Notes under the pieces: generated by a model | Database searches by the model: none | The model's input: the letters and a program-made list of their open reading frames with translations, nothing else | Told to the model about the DNA's origin: nothing | Made by a program: the position numbers and the translations under genes | Source: Penicillium oxalicum | Lineage: Eukaryota; Ascomycota; Eurotiomycetes; Eurotiales; Aspergillaceae | Reading direction: 5' to 3' | Length of the DNA: 64,000 nucleotides | Assembly: GCF_001723175.1 (NCBI RefSeq) | Contig: NC_064651.1 | Location: 1,116,001-1,180,000 of the forward strand | Shown here: piece by piece, positions 11,558 through 22,082 of the stretch | Layout: the number at the start of each line of letters is the position of its first letter | Numbering within the stretch: position 1 is the first letter of the stretch

Positions 11558-12672
11558 GTGATCTTCCTGGCCAGGATGGACGGGTGTTTTATTTGACATT
11601 CTCCTGAATATATTATAACGCGCTGGCGTTTCAATTGTTTTGAAAAGCGATTTTTGATCATTATGATAATAGCAAGGAAACCGGCGTTTGTTTGTCTTGG
11701 GTATCATCTTCGTTGTCTTATGGTTCTAGTCTTCTCCGTCTCATGGGCTTTGTTCTTTTGCTTCTTTGTTGATTTTCTTCCCTCTTTATGAGACTGGACT
11801 GCGGTTTCCCGACCCGAGACCCGTTCTCCTCAAGTATGTACTTTCGGGCCGGGGCTTACCCGCATGCTTTAATGGATTGCATTTGGAATCTCTACATTTG
11901 TATGACCTGATTGACCTTCTCCCGAATAATCCACAGGGAACGTGGAAAGCTTGGTGAGAACCGAGGCCCCGGCCACATTCGACTGTCTACATTACGAATG
12001 CATAGAACTTACCAGTCATCTTCTACTTGCATGGCTAAACGCCAATTGATTACCATGCTAGCCTATAATTTCCTCGTCTTGTCTGATCTCATTTCACCCG
12101 TCAAGAGAAAGGAAGATCGGAAAGTTGACAAGGCCTGGTACAAACCTATCTGAAACTTGGTCTCACTTCATTCGCTCAGGGCTGGCGGAGCAGCTAGAGA
12201 CCACACGCCTTGGAATAGACAATGGCGTAACTGACAATCGTGGATGTGAGACCGTTAAGTAGTATCCGCCGGGGCAGGAAGACTTCCATGCACTACCGAT
12301 GAAAGGGAAACCTAGAGCTTTAGTGTCTATGTGTTTGTCAATGAAACAGCCCAGATAGTAGGTGTACCGGATTCCAAAGGCTGCCCCGACCCGAAGATTA
12401 GAACGAGTAGGTAGCCGGCAGCCATACGTACTATATACATAAATGGAAAATATGGCCATTCTTGCTAGCAGATTCATCTATCATATATTTACCGGTAGTT
12501 CCATTGAGATATTGGAATAGCTTTGAAATTCATCATATGCTTCCATTCAAGCTCAGATCAGAGTGTATAGTATACTGCCTTCCACCGACTGTGTGTCTAG
12601 AACTTGGTTCTCTGCCTAATTGATTCTGGCTTCGAAGACCGCCTCCATCTCAAACCCTACCTCCCGAAAACC
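11558..12672. other. Intergenic spacer
   Basis: No coding ORF or RNA gene is recognised. The left part is the 3' flank of the DUF7137 gene. The right part (12540-12672) is the promoter of the hypothetical gene at 12673 and includes a TATA-like tatagtatact. Confidence 0.5.
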
Positions 12673-13347
12673 ATGTCCAAAAAAAAATCCTCCGGTTCAG
12701 GCAAAGCAGCCAAACTGAAAACTCAATCCGTCGGTTGGATCTGGCCCAAAGACCCCCAGCCCGGGAACTCAAGCCACTGGCCTCGCTTCAAACGCTTCTC
12801 GGATGTCATCAGCGGCAAAGGACCAGACATTTTCATCGGAACCATTGGGAAAACCCCCAGGCCTGTCGCGAATAAGGACAGCCCCGGACGAACCATTTCA
12901 AGTACCAACTGGGCCAGATGGGACGTGGACCCTGAAGAGCATGATACTCCGTTCTCGTGGGCCCGCCGTGACAAGGACGTGAGATATGATTACAAAACTC
13001 GGAAATATGGAGTGCCGAACGAGAGAACGTGGAGTGCGGTCGAGTATGCTGACTGCCAGTGGGGCGAGGGCAAATGGAGGAAGAAGAAAGTGACTCCAAC
13101 GGCGCCGATTCGGTTTTGGGATCAACATGGTAGAGAGCATCGGCGTCAGGGACCCGTCGAGGTGGCACGGGACGGCAGGATTGATATTGCGAATGGGGTG
13201 ATGGCAACGAATGGATGTGATGGACATTGCCAGTCTGGTCGAAACATGCACGACTCGGGCTTTGGAAATCACGATCATATGTGGACACACACACATGTCA
13301 TGCCTACACACTGTCCTGGCTGTTGTTGCGAGATAGCAGACAGCTAG
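12673..13347 (+). CDS. Hypothetical protein with C-terminal His/Cys cluster
   Basis: A single exon encodes 224 residues. The ATG at 12673 is preferred over the upstream in-frame alternative because a lysine-rich start (MSKKKSSGSGKAAK) follows it and coding character begins there. The body is Trp-, Arg- and Asp-rich (WIWPKDPQPGNSSHWPRFKR, later WARWDVDPEEHDTPFSWARR), suggesting a compact basic domain. The last 40 residues hold an unusual His/Cys cluster: CDGHCQSG, HDHMWTHTHVMPTHCPGCCC, which could bind metal. I do not recognise a family or infer a function. The neighbouring gene on the right is on the opposite strand and convergent, 288 bp away. Confidence 0.66.
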   Translation: MSKKKSSGSGKAAKLKTQSVGWIWPKDPQPGNSSHWPRFKRFSDVISGKGPDIFIGTIGKTPRPVANKDSPGRTISSTNWARWDVDPEEHDTPFSWARRDKDVRYDYKTRKYGVPNERTWSAVEYADCQWGEGKWRKKKVTPTAPIRFWDQHGREHRRQGPVEVARDGRIDIANGVMATNGCDGHCQSGRNMHDSGFGNHDHMWTHTHVMPTHCPGCCCEIADS

Positions 13348-13635
13348 CCCGTTTGTGATGACGGAGTGACTCGGAGCTACCGTCCGGGACGGCACAGCAA
13401 CTGTTGAGACCCAGGACTGAGAGAGTTTCGCTTCTGCCTCAAGCGCAACTGGCGTGTAAAGCATCAAACACAAGTCCCTGTGGCTCCTGCTGGGCAGATG
13501 GAATCGCTTGCGCACGGCGAATGACTGGCAGCTGTGCAGAGCTGTCGGTAAGCTTGTTGCATTTGACGCACACGGTCTGCTTCATGTCCGAGTACGATGA
13601 TATCATGTCCTATCGTGATAGAGATTAGTTCAAAT

Positions 13636-14591
13636 TCAATCCGCTGCTTTCTGCCTGTGAAGACTGACAATGACGAAGGCGAGATCCCACTTCCGTGGTC
13701 GTGCATTCACACATTGAACGATGGAGTCCTCAATCTTGGTCGGCGCTCTCCCAGGTAATGGCTGTTTGGAGACATTCCACTCGACAATCCCCTCGACACC
13801 ATCTTGCCGGACGGCCTCAATCTTGAAAGCCATTCCAGCTTTCATCAGCACAATCACCAGCAATGGCGTCGCGGTGGACTTGATGGCGATCTTGATACTG
13901 GTTGGATTTCTCTGTTGGAATCGTTCAACAACACCCTGCCAACCCCCGTCAGAAGCCTGCGACTTGAGCCGTTCAGCTGCTTCTTCCTCGCCTTGGCGCT
14001 CTTGCTCTTTACTCTTTTCCGTTCGCAAGAGATCCTCCAGTAAGACCTCGTAATCTTCTTCCCACATGCCGGTAGGTTGCAGTAATTGGCCATTGGACTG
14101 CTTGATACGCGACTCGACATGCGCCCACACAGCTTTCATCTCTGGGCTTTGCCACGCGGACAGGAAGCTTTGAACAGTCTCCAGCTTGGCGCGAGCGGCA
14201 TCATTCCAGGAGTCACGCACATCCGCTGGAGAATCTCCAGGTCGCGCGACTGGCCCATTGGAACTTGAGGGAGCGCCTAGCGGATCCAATGCTTCCCTCG
14301 GCACGAGCCCACGCAGCTCATGTATCTAGACTGGTCAGCTTTGAAAACATCCAAACAGCCCAACGAAATTAGAACTATAGATGGCCCTTTTCAATTCCCA
14401 AGCAAAACTGAGGCTCCTCCGGGGGCAGTCATTCAATTTACCTTGCGTTCAAGTTCTTGAAGTTTGGCTAGTGATGATACCAGCTGTAACTCAGAGTCCC
14501 AATTGAGAGCCGATGCTTCAGAGCTCAAAGGTTCCGCGACAGTGCCGGACACTGCATCTTCGGTCTTCACGTTGGCTGATGCGTCATTCAT
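13636..14591 (-). CDS. Conserved hypothetical, coiled-coil protein
   Basis: Two exons on the minus strand (14591-14442, 14325-13636; a 116-nt GT-AG intron in phase 0) encode 279 residues. The N-terminal part carries a helical stretch crossing the splice site (LVSSLAKLQELERK then IHELRGLVP) typical of coiled coils. The middle (about residues 150-180) is a charged helix rich in Glu and Lys. The C-terminal third (KIAIKSTATPLLVIVLMKAG, then FKIEAVRQDGVEGIVEWNVS) looks like a small beta-containing domain. The arrangement recalls small coiled-coil subunits of nuclear complexes such as Mediator, but I see no diagnostic motif and do not assign it. It converges with the hypothetical gene on its right-hand coordinate side at 12673-13347. 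Confidence 0.72.
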
Positions 14592-15024
14592 CTTGAGACG
14601 CGGCGTGGTAGATGGGTCGAAAGTAGGTAAAGTGGAGAGAGAGAAGAGGAGCTTTGAGAAGGGGCAATAAAGCCAATTCCCTCACACGATCAAAAAGCGA
14701 TTACCCCAATAGCGAGCGAAAGAGGCTGTCGCGAGATCCTGGCGCCTTGTTTTTACACTCAAAAGAGGTCTCGCTTTCGAGACAAGGCGGGTGAAGAGGT
14801 GAGTGGGAGGCCTCGTTCACGTGCCAGGATTCTGAAGGAACGTCAAGTAAAGCAAAATGAATCCTTCTGCAAGCTCTCCAGCGATTGTGGTATTTCGAGA
14901 GGTAAATTGAAAGATTGAGATTTGATTTTTGGTCCTCGCGCGTCAGTATGTATGAAAGCACAGAGTATAATTAAGTGCGAAGGCAACACGACGAGAGCAA
15001 TCTAATCCACATCAGCCACACCTG

Positions 15025-15045
15025 CTGGTGGCTGGTGGCTGGTGG
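15025..15045 (+). repeat. Heptanucleotide tandem repeat
   Basis: Three perfect copies of ctggtgg, flanked on the left by partly complementary cagccaca text that could pair into a short hairpin. Confidence 0.8.
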
Positions 15046-15592
15046 CTGCCACTGGAGGGCCTGAAACTCTGCTAGCCTTAGCAGCCTGGGCTATCAGGCA
15101 GAATCAGGCAGTCCATCCCCATTTCCTGTTCAAGCAATGACCTTTTGCAAAACGTCTTGGCTTGGTGACTCTCTTGGAGAATCCATGCCTGGGTCTACTC
15201 CAGAACCCGGGGGTGTGTGTGTAAAGACAGGCCTATGGGTATCAAAGCTGAGATATGTTCTTTGACTTTTTTTTTTCAAACACCTTGTGTGAGACACGGC
15301 GCTCTTCGCAGAAGGAATAGAAATCCAGACACCAGTAGCCATGCCAACATCGGACAAGCATTTCTTAACATATCACGTGTGTCTCATCTCATGTGATAAA
15401 ATTGTGTATCTGACTGGTTTGATGCCAATGAGTCTCTTTGCTTGTTGTCTCGGAAAATGTGCTCAACAACTTCTTTACTCGTCCAGAATGTCTCGTCCAC
15501 GTGGAAAAGTCGCCTTTGTTACCGATTCCCCGACTGCAACGTCCACAAGAAGCTCTGTAGGATGAAGATTGGAATTCGAACCGAAATTGCAG

Positions 15593-15598
15593 TATAAA
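15593..15598 (+). promoter_or_regulatory. TATA box of the gene at 15700
   Basis: A TATAAA hexamer sits 102 bp before the ATG at 15700, a normal distance for a fungal core promoter with a short leader. Confidence 0.55.
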
Positions 15599-15699
15599 GA
15601 TGACCCTGCGACGCTGCTGAGATATTCACGCAGCACGTTCATTGCATTGCAAACTCCAAACATCCCCGCGCTTCTGCATCGAATCTCCAGCCATCCAAA

Positions 15700-16180
15700 A
15701 TGAGCAAAATCAAGCACGAAGAAGATCTGGATAGAATGAACACGGTCACCGACGACGACCTCAGCGGGACCGAAGTTATGCCGCAGAGAAAAGGCCCTCG
15801 AGAGTACTACACCATACGCGGCGAGCTGTGCGTTCCATGCCTCCGACTGATGCTCTCGGACTTAAGTGTGGCCTGTCTCCGGGATTCTGACCAGAGTAAA
15901 TGCCGTTGTTGTGTGAAAAATGGTCGGCGATGCAAAAAGGTAGTGTGATGAAGATAATACACTCGCAGGTTATGAGAAGAATGTTAATGAAAATGGGTCG
16001 TAGGTACCCAACCAATTTGATGACGAGGTCCGAAAACTTTTCTGGAAGACTCCCAAGGCCCAGCGAAGCCTCCATGCAAACGTGCTGCTATCCAAAACCC
16101 TGCACCTGTTTGATCAGCAGCGGAAAGCGCAGACCCCAGCTCTTGCACACAAGACTCCAAACCAGGAACCTCGTGCCTGA
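15700..16180 (+). CDS. Small cysteine-rich protein, zinc-knuckle-like
   Basis: Two exons (15700-15939, 16004-16180; a 64-nt GT-AG intron in phase 0) encode 138 residues. Residues 1-30 are acidic. Residues 44-78 hold seven cysteines in the order C44-x2-C47, C59, C68-x-C70-C71, C78, ending in CCVKNGRRCKK. Such Cys spacing next to basic residues suggests a zinc-binding knuckle, with no enzyme motif. The second exon encodes a helical segment (VPNQFDDEVRKLFW) and a charged tail. Without the intron the frame stops two codons after the splice site, so the spliced model is preferred. I recognise the pattern as common in Eurotiales hypothetical proteins but cannot give a named family. A TATA box lies 102 bp upstream. 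Confidence 0.66.
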
Positions 16181-16532
16181 GTGGGACATTGATTAGGCTT
16201 CCAGCAGCCATGGAAAAAGCTTGGATTATCAGATGTTGATAGAGTGGTTCGAAGCTTGTTGTAGTAAGGTTGTTACTTGAGACTTGCGATCAATGTATAC
16301 CGTAGCAGATAAATGTTCAGCTTTCTCGAATATTGCTTGCTGATCGTATCGTTTTGAAATTTACTATAATGATTTTCTTTGCTCTTTGCATGTTCCAAAT
16401 CTCTTCAATTCAGTAGTGACATGACAAATCCCTGCCTCGACTCCCGTCCTGGTTCCATCGTCCGTTCTCTCAGATACACACATTCGCCACCCGCAATACG
16501 AAACGCCTTCACAGAATCACACAGCCGTGCAG
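16181..16532. other. Short intergenic spacer
   Basis: The shared 3' flank of two convergent small genes, AT-rich at 16290-16400. Nothing functional is seen. Confidence 0.5.
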
Positions 16533-16769
16533 TCAATCGGCCTTTGCCGCCTTGGGAGGGTACTTCTTCCCCTCTCTCTCAACTTGGGGAGTGCAAGTGC
16601 AGCGGTCTTCCTCCGGGATGGAGTCCATCACCGATGGGATATGGTTGCCGCAACCCCACCAGCTAACCTTGTCTGCTTGGGGGTGAGCTTCGTTCTCTTG
16701 CAGCATATAGAGGATATTGCATGGTTCTCGAGACTTACTGCAGGTGGCACAATGCGCTTTCATACACAT
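16533..16769 (-). CDS. 56-aa conserved fungal cysteine protein (CxxC...GCG...CxC)
   Basis: Two exons on the minus strand (16769-16739, 16672-16533) with a 66-nt GT-AG intron encode 56 residues. The protein shows C7-x2-C10, then SWWGCGNH (C18, H21), then a C35-x-C37 pair and a basic Lys/Pro tail. The layout C-x2-C, W-x-GCG-x-H, IPEEDRCTC is a recurrent family of tiny fungal proteins and looks like a zinc-binding ribbon; the role is unknown. The start at 16769 is supported by a TATAAA 110 bp upstream on the same strand (16883-16878) and by the MCMK start that places C7 as in relatives. The intron has no stop codon and a length divisible by three, so an unspliced transcript would add 22 residues between the first and second cysteine pairs. 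It shares a divergent promoter with the NmrA-like gene. Confidence 0.74.
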   Translation of the reverse strand: MCMKAHCATCSKSREPCNILYMLQENEAHPQADKVSWWGCGNHIPSVMDSIPEEDRCTCTPQVEREGKKYPPKAAKAD

Positions 16770-17363
16770 GATGAAGGTATTTGAAGAGGACAGATGTGGC
16801 GGTTCTTTTTTCCAAGGGGCACTGGAAATCGTGATGGGGCAAGCTTCTCGGGGACGGACGTGGGAAGCTGGGTGGGCTTTATACAACTTTGTTTCAGGCT
16901 GGCCTCGGACTCCATCGCGCCTTAGTCATGTCCGACACGTCCTAAAGACGCCGATTGATGAAGCCCGAAAGCCCGAGCTTGCTCTCCCCGACCGGGCCAA
17001 AAAAAACGTGGAAGATACCGGTTACCGGAGAGAGGAGAGAATATTTTCCCGAAGCATCTTGGAATAAAAGGTCGTCATGGAGCTCGGTGTTCCATTGAAA
17101 AAGGCTTGGACAAGTTTGGACTCATGTCTGTATGCGGTGGACCTGCCCGAGCGTCGAACGCGTCCAGCGCTGGGTGGGGCTCACCGCGGGGAGGACACCG
17201 AACCTACGGAGAGTCTTCACGATGATCTCATCCTGGCGCTGGTGGGAATATGCTCAGGTGAACTGCCAAGTCGCCGGACTTAAAAGCGAGATAGACACTG
17301 TCATTTGGTTCGTACGTTTTGGCTACAAAGTACGGAGCATAGAACATTCCATTCATCCCGACA
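16770..17363. promoter_or_regulatory. Divergent promoter, cysteine protein / NmrA-like gene
   Basis: A 594-bp spacer between two divergent starts. The minus-strand TATAAA (16883-16878) fits the small cysteine gene. A plus-strand ORF here (16717-17067) overlaps that gene and lacks any domain, so I treat it as chance. Confidence 0.5.
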
Positions 17364-18571
17364 ATGACCGTCATTGCAGTGGCGGGTGGCACAGGTGGCG
17401 TGGGAAAGACACTGGTCGAACGATTGGCTCGAGAGCCACAGATCAAGCTTGTGATCTTGTCGCGGAGTGTGAGTCTCATTCACATTGTCGCTCACCTCAC
17501 GCTCCTGATATCGAGACAATTATCAAGAAATCTAACAGTAGGAATGGCTGGAGTTCTGGCAGAAATCCACGTCCGAGGGCAACGTTCAACATGTACAGAT
17601 TGATTACAGCGACATTCCCTCCATGACGATGGAGTTGGAACGTCACAATGTCCATACTATCATCTCGACGATCGGGCTGGTATCAGATGAGACCAGCCAG
17701 TCTCAACTCAACTTGATCGAAGCAGCTGAAAAAGCACAACCGACAAAACGGTTCATCCCCAGCGAGTACTCCTTTATTCAGACCTCCGAGTAAGTGCCGA
17801 CATGGATCCTTCCCCTCGACCTATCGTTCGCACGTGCATTGTCTGTTGTTCTTGTTTTTTTTCCCCCAACGGTTGACGAATTCACCTGCAAGATTATTAT
17901 CCGTAGACCCGAGTATCAAATACTGGCTTGATGCTGCACAGCGTCTTCAAGCAAGCTCACTCCAATTCACCCGTGTGATTCCGGGATTCTTCATGGACTA
18001 CTGGGGCATGCCCCACGCCAAGACTAATCTGCAGCCATACATCTTTGGCATCGACATTGCAGGCGCGGTGGCCGCTATCCCGGGCGATGGCAACGATACC
18101 ATCTGTATGACATATACCTATGATCTGGCAGACTATATGGTTCAGCTGCTGGAACTCCAAGAGTGGCCCGAGTTTAGCATTTTTGTCGGCGACGAGACGA
18201 CATACAATGAGATTTTGAAGACAGTGGAGGAAATCAAAGGTAAGAAACAATGCTTACGGCCCATCAAAAATTGCATCGTCCTGTATATGCTGTCGACTAA
18301 TTGACGCACCAATCTTGGTGGAATAGGAGAAAAATTCAAAATAACCTATGACAGCCTCGAGGCGATTGATGCAGGCGACGTCACTGTGCCACCCATGCCC
18401 AGCTCCATGGGATCGCCGGAGGAACTCAAGGAAGTGACGGCCTTGGTCAGTCGTCTTATTGTGAATGGCGTGTTTGATTTACCCAAGGCGAATCGCATGA
18501 GCGATCATTTCTCTCAAGTGCAACCGATGAAAGTCAAGGAGTTTCTCAACAGGTGTTGGAGACAGACCTGA
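17364..18571 (+). CDS. NmrA-like / isoflavone-reductase-type NAD(P)-binding protein
   Basis: Four exons (17364-17468, 17542-17789, 17893-18239, 18327-18571) with consistent GT-AG introns encode 314 residues. The start MTVIAVAGGTGGVGKTLVER contains the glycine-rich dinucleotide-binding motif GGTGGVG of atypical short-chain dehydrogenases. Other family marks are IISTIGL near residue 75, the KRFIPSEY segment (the usual [KR]RFxPSEfg block), and the FTRVIPGFFMDYWG region. Members are either redox-sensing regulators such as NmrA or NAD(P)H-dependent reductases acting on small aromatic or secondary metabolites; the substrate cannot be told from sequence. In isoflavone reductases a lysine follows this region as catalytic residue, and I cannot place it with confidence here. 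It is cytosolic, with no signal peptide. The gene converges with the LysM gene, 213 bp between stops. Confidence 0.88.
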
Positions 18572-18784
18572 GCATCTAATACTGTGAATCCGATCAGATA
18601 TACTCTCTGAACGAACTTTCTTTGGTCGGGACAAAAATCCAAAGTCTTTAGTATCTCGGCATGAAGTAAATCAAGAAGAACAGAGATCTCGCAAAATCAA
18701 ATCAAAATAAAGCTCATCTCTACCCCCTTCCCGACGACACCTTCGTTCTCTCTGCCCTCGTGGACCAATCGACCACATGTCAAT

Positions 18785-19147
18785 CTAGCACTTGGGTCCG
18801 GCGCCCTTTACCCCCACACAGATGGATCGACCCGCAATCAGATTGGTACAAGACGTATTGATCTCGGGGTTCCAGCAAAGAAGCTGATTGATCGTGAAAG
18901 AGTATCCGTAATTATTGCAAATGTCCCAGCACGTATCCCCCTGCTGGACCGTGTAATGCATATTGCCTGTAGTTCGTTCGGATGGCGATGATTAGTCCTG
19001 CCCATTCGTGTTAAGGATCATCAATCGATACGTACAGTCGGTCGTCTCCTGCACATCACGTTGGGAAAGATCATTCAATGTCGCGGACGAGCCGAGGGTT
19101 GCTAGTCCCAATGCGTAGAGCAGAATTCGAGTGAGCACGGAAGCCAT
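18785..19147 (-). CDS. Secreted single-LysM effector-like protein
   Basis: Two exons on the minus strand (19147-19036, 18966-18785; a 69-nt GT-AG intron) encode only 97 residues. Residues 1-21 form a signal peptide (hydrophobic ILLYALGLATLGSS core). One LysM domain spans about residues 42-88: YTVQQGDTCWDIC, a central NQLLCWNP block, then IAGRSICV. Seven cysteines (38, 50, 54, 68, 77, 87, 97) show the fungal extracellular LysM pattern. LysM domains bind chitin oligomers; fungal secreted LysM proteins can mask hyphal chitin from plant or animal sensors or bind cell walls. Which role applies here cannot be told. The protein has no enzyme domain and is shorter than most LysM effectors. A TATA-like ataaataga lies about 175 bp upstream. 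Confidence 0.88.
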
Positions 19148-20955
19148 AGTTGTGGCTAAGGAAAAGCAGTGGAGGGGGGGGGATATCTCTTCTTTCGTAT
19201 GTCTGTGACAACAAGAGAAATCTGAGGATTGATTTTGCTTGAAGCAATTGATGATTCGCACTGGGAACTTTGGACGATAGACTCGCGAATGGATAGGGAC
19301 AGTCTAGGGGGCGGGCATATCGTTCTATTTATGCTAACGACGACCGCTAAAAACTGTTGAATTTACTCTCCCTTGACGCTCAGGCCTTGAACCCGTCTGT
19401 TTCTTGATCAAGTCCGATAGCAACGGTTACATCGGGGATTTTCAAAAAGACACATCCTCAGTATATATTTTGCAACTGCCGACTGGCGTCTATTTGATGA
19501 TCCTCACAGATCGTTGGGATGATTTGATGTTATGTGTGATGTTTTGAATTTGAGCCGCAGCTCGTTTAGTTCAGTTGGAAAAGTCACTTGCACATCCCGA
19601 GGACAGCTACACTCTAGCATATAGACTACCTGCCATCATTCATTCTGTGGAAGCGATCTTTTCAAGGTTGCATCCCCGCTTCCAACTTACAAAGTGGTCG
19701 AAACATGGATATCAATTGGAAGAGAAACACATCGGGTCCTATAGTATTGAGTGTTTTCTATAGTAGGGTCAGTTGATTCGTATCCAGTGACTTCCAAAGA
19801 GTCAGATGCATTGAACGGAGTACCAAAGGAGGCTAGCGGGAACTGTAAGTATATTAATCTAATGTATTACCAGTGGGCGATTCTGAAGGCCCAGCGTGGG
19901 TGTTTGCCTCTAAATGAGACACCTGTGGGCCGATTTGCAAGTAGACTCGAGGACACACCCAGACGTTTATCGCTTCCGCTAATTTCTGTTCTGGATCACG
20001 AATCTCCCTAATTGGGTTCCCTGCTTGGTTTCCCCTTCGTTATGGCTGCAACATTCCACTTTCCTAAAAGTCTTCACTGTAGCAGAAGGTAAGTCCAGAT
20101 TACTAAAATTCTGACGCGGTCGATTGAGTCGCGCTGGACTGATATTGATCCTCGAGTCAAATTCATGCATTCGGATTGTACGAAACTTCGTAGAGACCGT
20201 ATGAACTCCCCATTAGACCCCAAAGTATGCCCTTTCTTTCGAATGACTCGATGCCTTTCGGCCATTTTCCTACTGAATTTCTTTATTTGATCGCTATGCA
20301 CTCTTGAATTGGTATATTGGGGAACTAAAAAATCGGGAATTGAACGAGTTCCTCTTTAATGTACCATCTCGTAGAGGGGGCTTTTGAATGGCGCTGTATT
20401 TCCGGTTTCGAAGCATGCAGCCCGGGGGGTGGTGGGAACTGCGGCGGAGGAGATGGGGGCTCGAGTCAGAGTGAATTGTGTTTTAGTATGAGTGACTACT
20501 TCTAAGTCTAGCGTCAAATGTGGGATGTTAGGGGGAGGGAACATGGGCATTTTTTTGGAGTTTGATAATAATTAATATTCGTATCGTAGGGGCTTGATTG
20601 ATACTCTGGTGTATCAAGGGAATCTAGCGCGCGTTAAGGGCTTCACTTCAACACCGACAACATCAATTGCTCGAGATGGGAATATGCAAGAGGTTGCAAA
20701 TGTCGTTGCGTTTCTGCTGAGTAAACAATAGCAGTTTCGTGACGGGTGATGCGTGGAATGTTGACGGTGGCGCCAGCTCTTAGGGGGCTTCCTTCCGACA
20801 AGCTTACAAAATGACATCTACCCGAGACCAAGCCCATGTAAAAAAGGGGGTTTTCGAAGCTTCCACGCTCTATCAGGTGCTTTTTTTCTGATCTGGCTAA
20901 TTTGCTATATGATTTAGTACATTCTATATCCTCACGTGTTGCCCGTTTATCTCAA
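19148..20955. other. 1.8-kb spacer upstream of LysM gene, downstream of bZIP gene
   Basis: AT-rich spacer with no coding ORF that I can support. Short overlapping ORFs on the minus strand at 20614-20837 have an ordered look in places but no recognisable domain. A tRNA-like A-box text near 19568 lacks a matching B box. Confidence 0.45.
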
Positions 20956-22082
20956 TCACGGCAGTGACGAAGATATCCAGCCTTGTCTCTTGCTCCGCAG
21001 CAACTGAAGAAACGGATGCTGTGGAACAAAATAATCCCTCCACACCAGTGGCTTTTCCCCCCTTTGTAGCCTCCAGAAATTCGTACTCATCAGTAACGTC
21101 GTACATCCATACAACAAGAACCCCCACTTGGCCAAAAACGTCTCCGTCACCTCCCAACTACTCGTCAGCCAAGGTGGTCCCCAGACAAGAAGCCCCGCCC
21201 GCTGATTTCGAGTATCCCAGAACGCCATCAGATCATGACACAGCTCGTCATCATCAATCTGATCTTGCAGGATAATCAAATTATCTCTCAGAGTCGGTGA
21301 CGGGAAAAAGTCCAGCCACGGATGATGCGGAACTTTCCTCTGCACGGCGGTAGGTTGCATGTCGAGCGGGATTGACGATTCTACCAGACCGGGCACGAAT
21401 ACGGACACGGGCATGGTAAGATTGAAGATTGATATTGAATTTTCCTCTTTCATCCAGTCCATGGTCATGCCCACACTACAGATATTCTCGACGATTGCGC
21501 GATGAACGTTAATCTTGGGTAGAGTCAGGAGATGCTCGAGATTCAATGAACTTGCACTGTAACTGGAGGATCGAGCAGCGGCTTCCACTTGTGTCATGAG
21601 CTGGATCACTTCTGGCGAATCAAAGTGGTTTCGGGGAGGCTTTTGGTCGGACTCGATTCCCTCGGTAGTCAGACTGGTGCACGAGGACCATGGGCCTAAA
21701 TTTGGCGAAGGTATGGAGGGCGATCTGATGGCACCGTTTTGGTGATTATTTTGTGCTTTTGATCTTCTTTTTCTAAGGCCTAATCACCGGATAGTCAGAC
21801 AAATTTGCATGATCGCAAATAAACGTTTTCAAAATGATCCTAAAGCACCCAGGGAGAGAGGGGGGCGGAGGTGGTAACTCGCATACGTAGTGCCCGTTGA
21901 TTGAGCCGATTCTGCAATTTCCTCCTCTCCGTTCGATCGGTGATTCCTGTCCAATCTTCCTCCTGCGTTTGGACGGTCGCCTGCTGTGGCATGCGTGCTA
22001 AGGGAATCACGGCTTTAACCGGGGCCATAGTGTCGGCGAATGGGTCGATGACCGGTGGATTCTGCACGTTTGACGCTGACAT
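20956..22082 (-). CDS. bZIP transcription factor with DUF3425 C-terminal domain
   Basis: Two exons on the minus strand (22082-21887, 21779-20956; a 107-nt GT-AG intron) encode 339 residues. The basic region is at about residues 50-73 (ERRKLQNRLNQRALRLRKRR), and the intron falls inside it. It carries the N-x7-R core of bZIP DNA contacts and the QNRLNQRA form typical of the DUF3425 class; the leucine zipper is short, also typical. The C-terminal half, from about residue 110, is the DUF3425 domain, ending with FLLYGCTTLLMSTNFWRLQRG. Members regulate stress responses or secondary metabolism in Eurotiomycetes, but targets cannot be deduced. It acts in the nucleus. Neighbours are the LysM gene on one side and an aegerolysin on the other, which fits an accessory region but does not prove co-regulation. 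Confidence 0.88.

Larger units (their letters stand above)
14592..15699. promoter_or_regulatory. Divergent intergenic region
   Basis: The spacer lies between two divergent genes. It includes a 7-bp repeat (ctggtgg, three copies at 15025-15045) and a TATA box at 15593-15598 upstream of the gene at 15700. No coding ORF is recognised. Confidence 0.5.

Noticed and set aside
16717..17067. Plus-strand 116-codon ORF
   Set aside because: It overlaps the minus-strand cysteine protein, which has the recognisable motif, a TATA box and a good intron.
19560..19620. tRNA-like A-box text (tagttcagttgg)
   Set aside because: No matching B box, anticodon arm or complementary acceptor stem follows.
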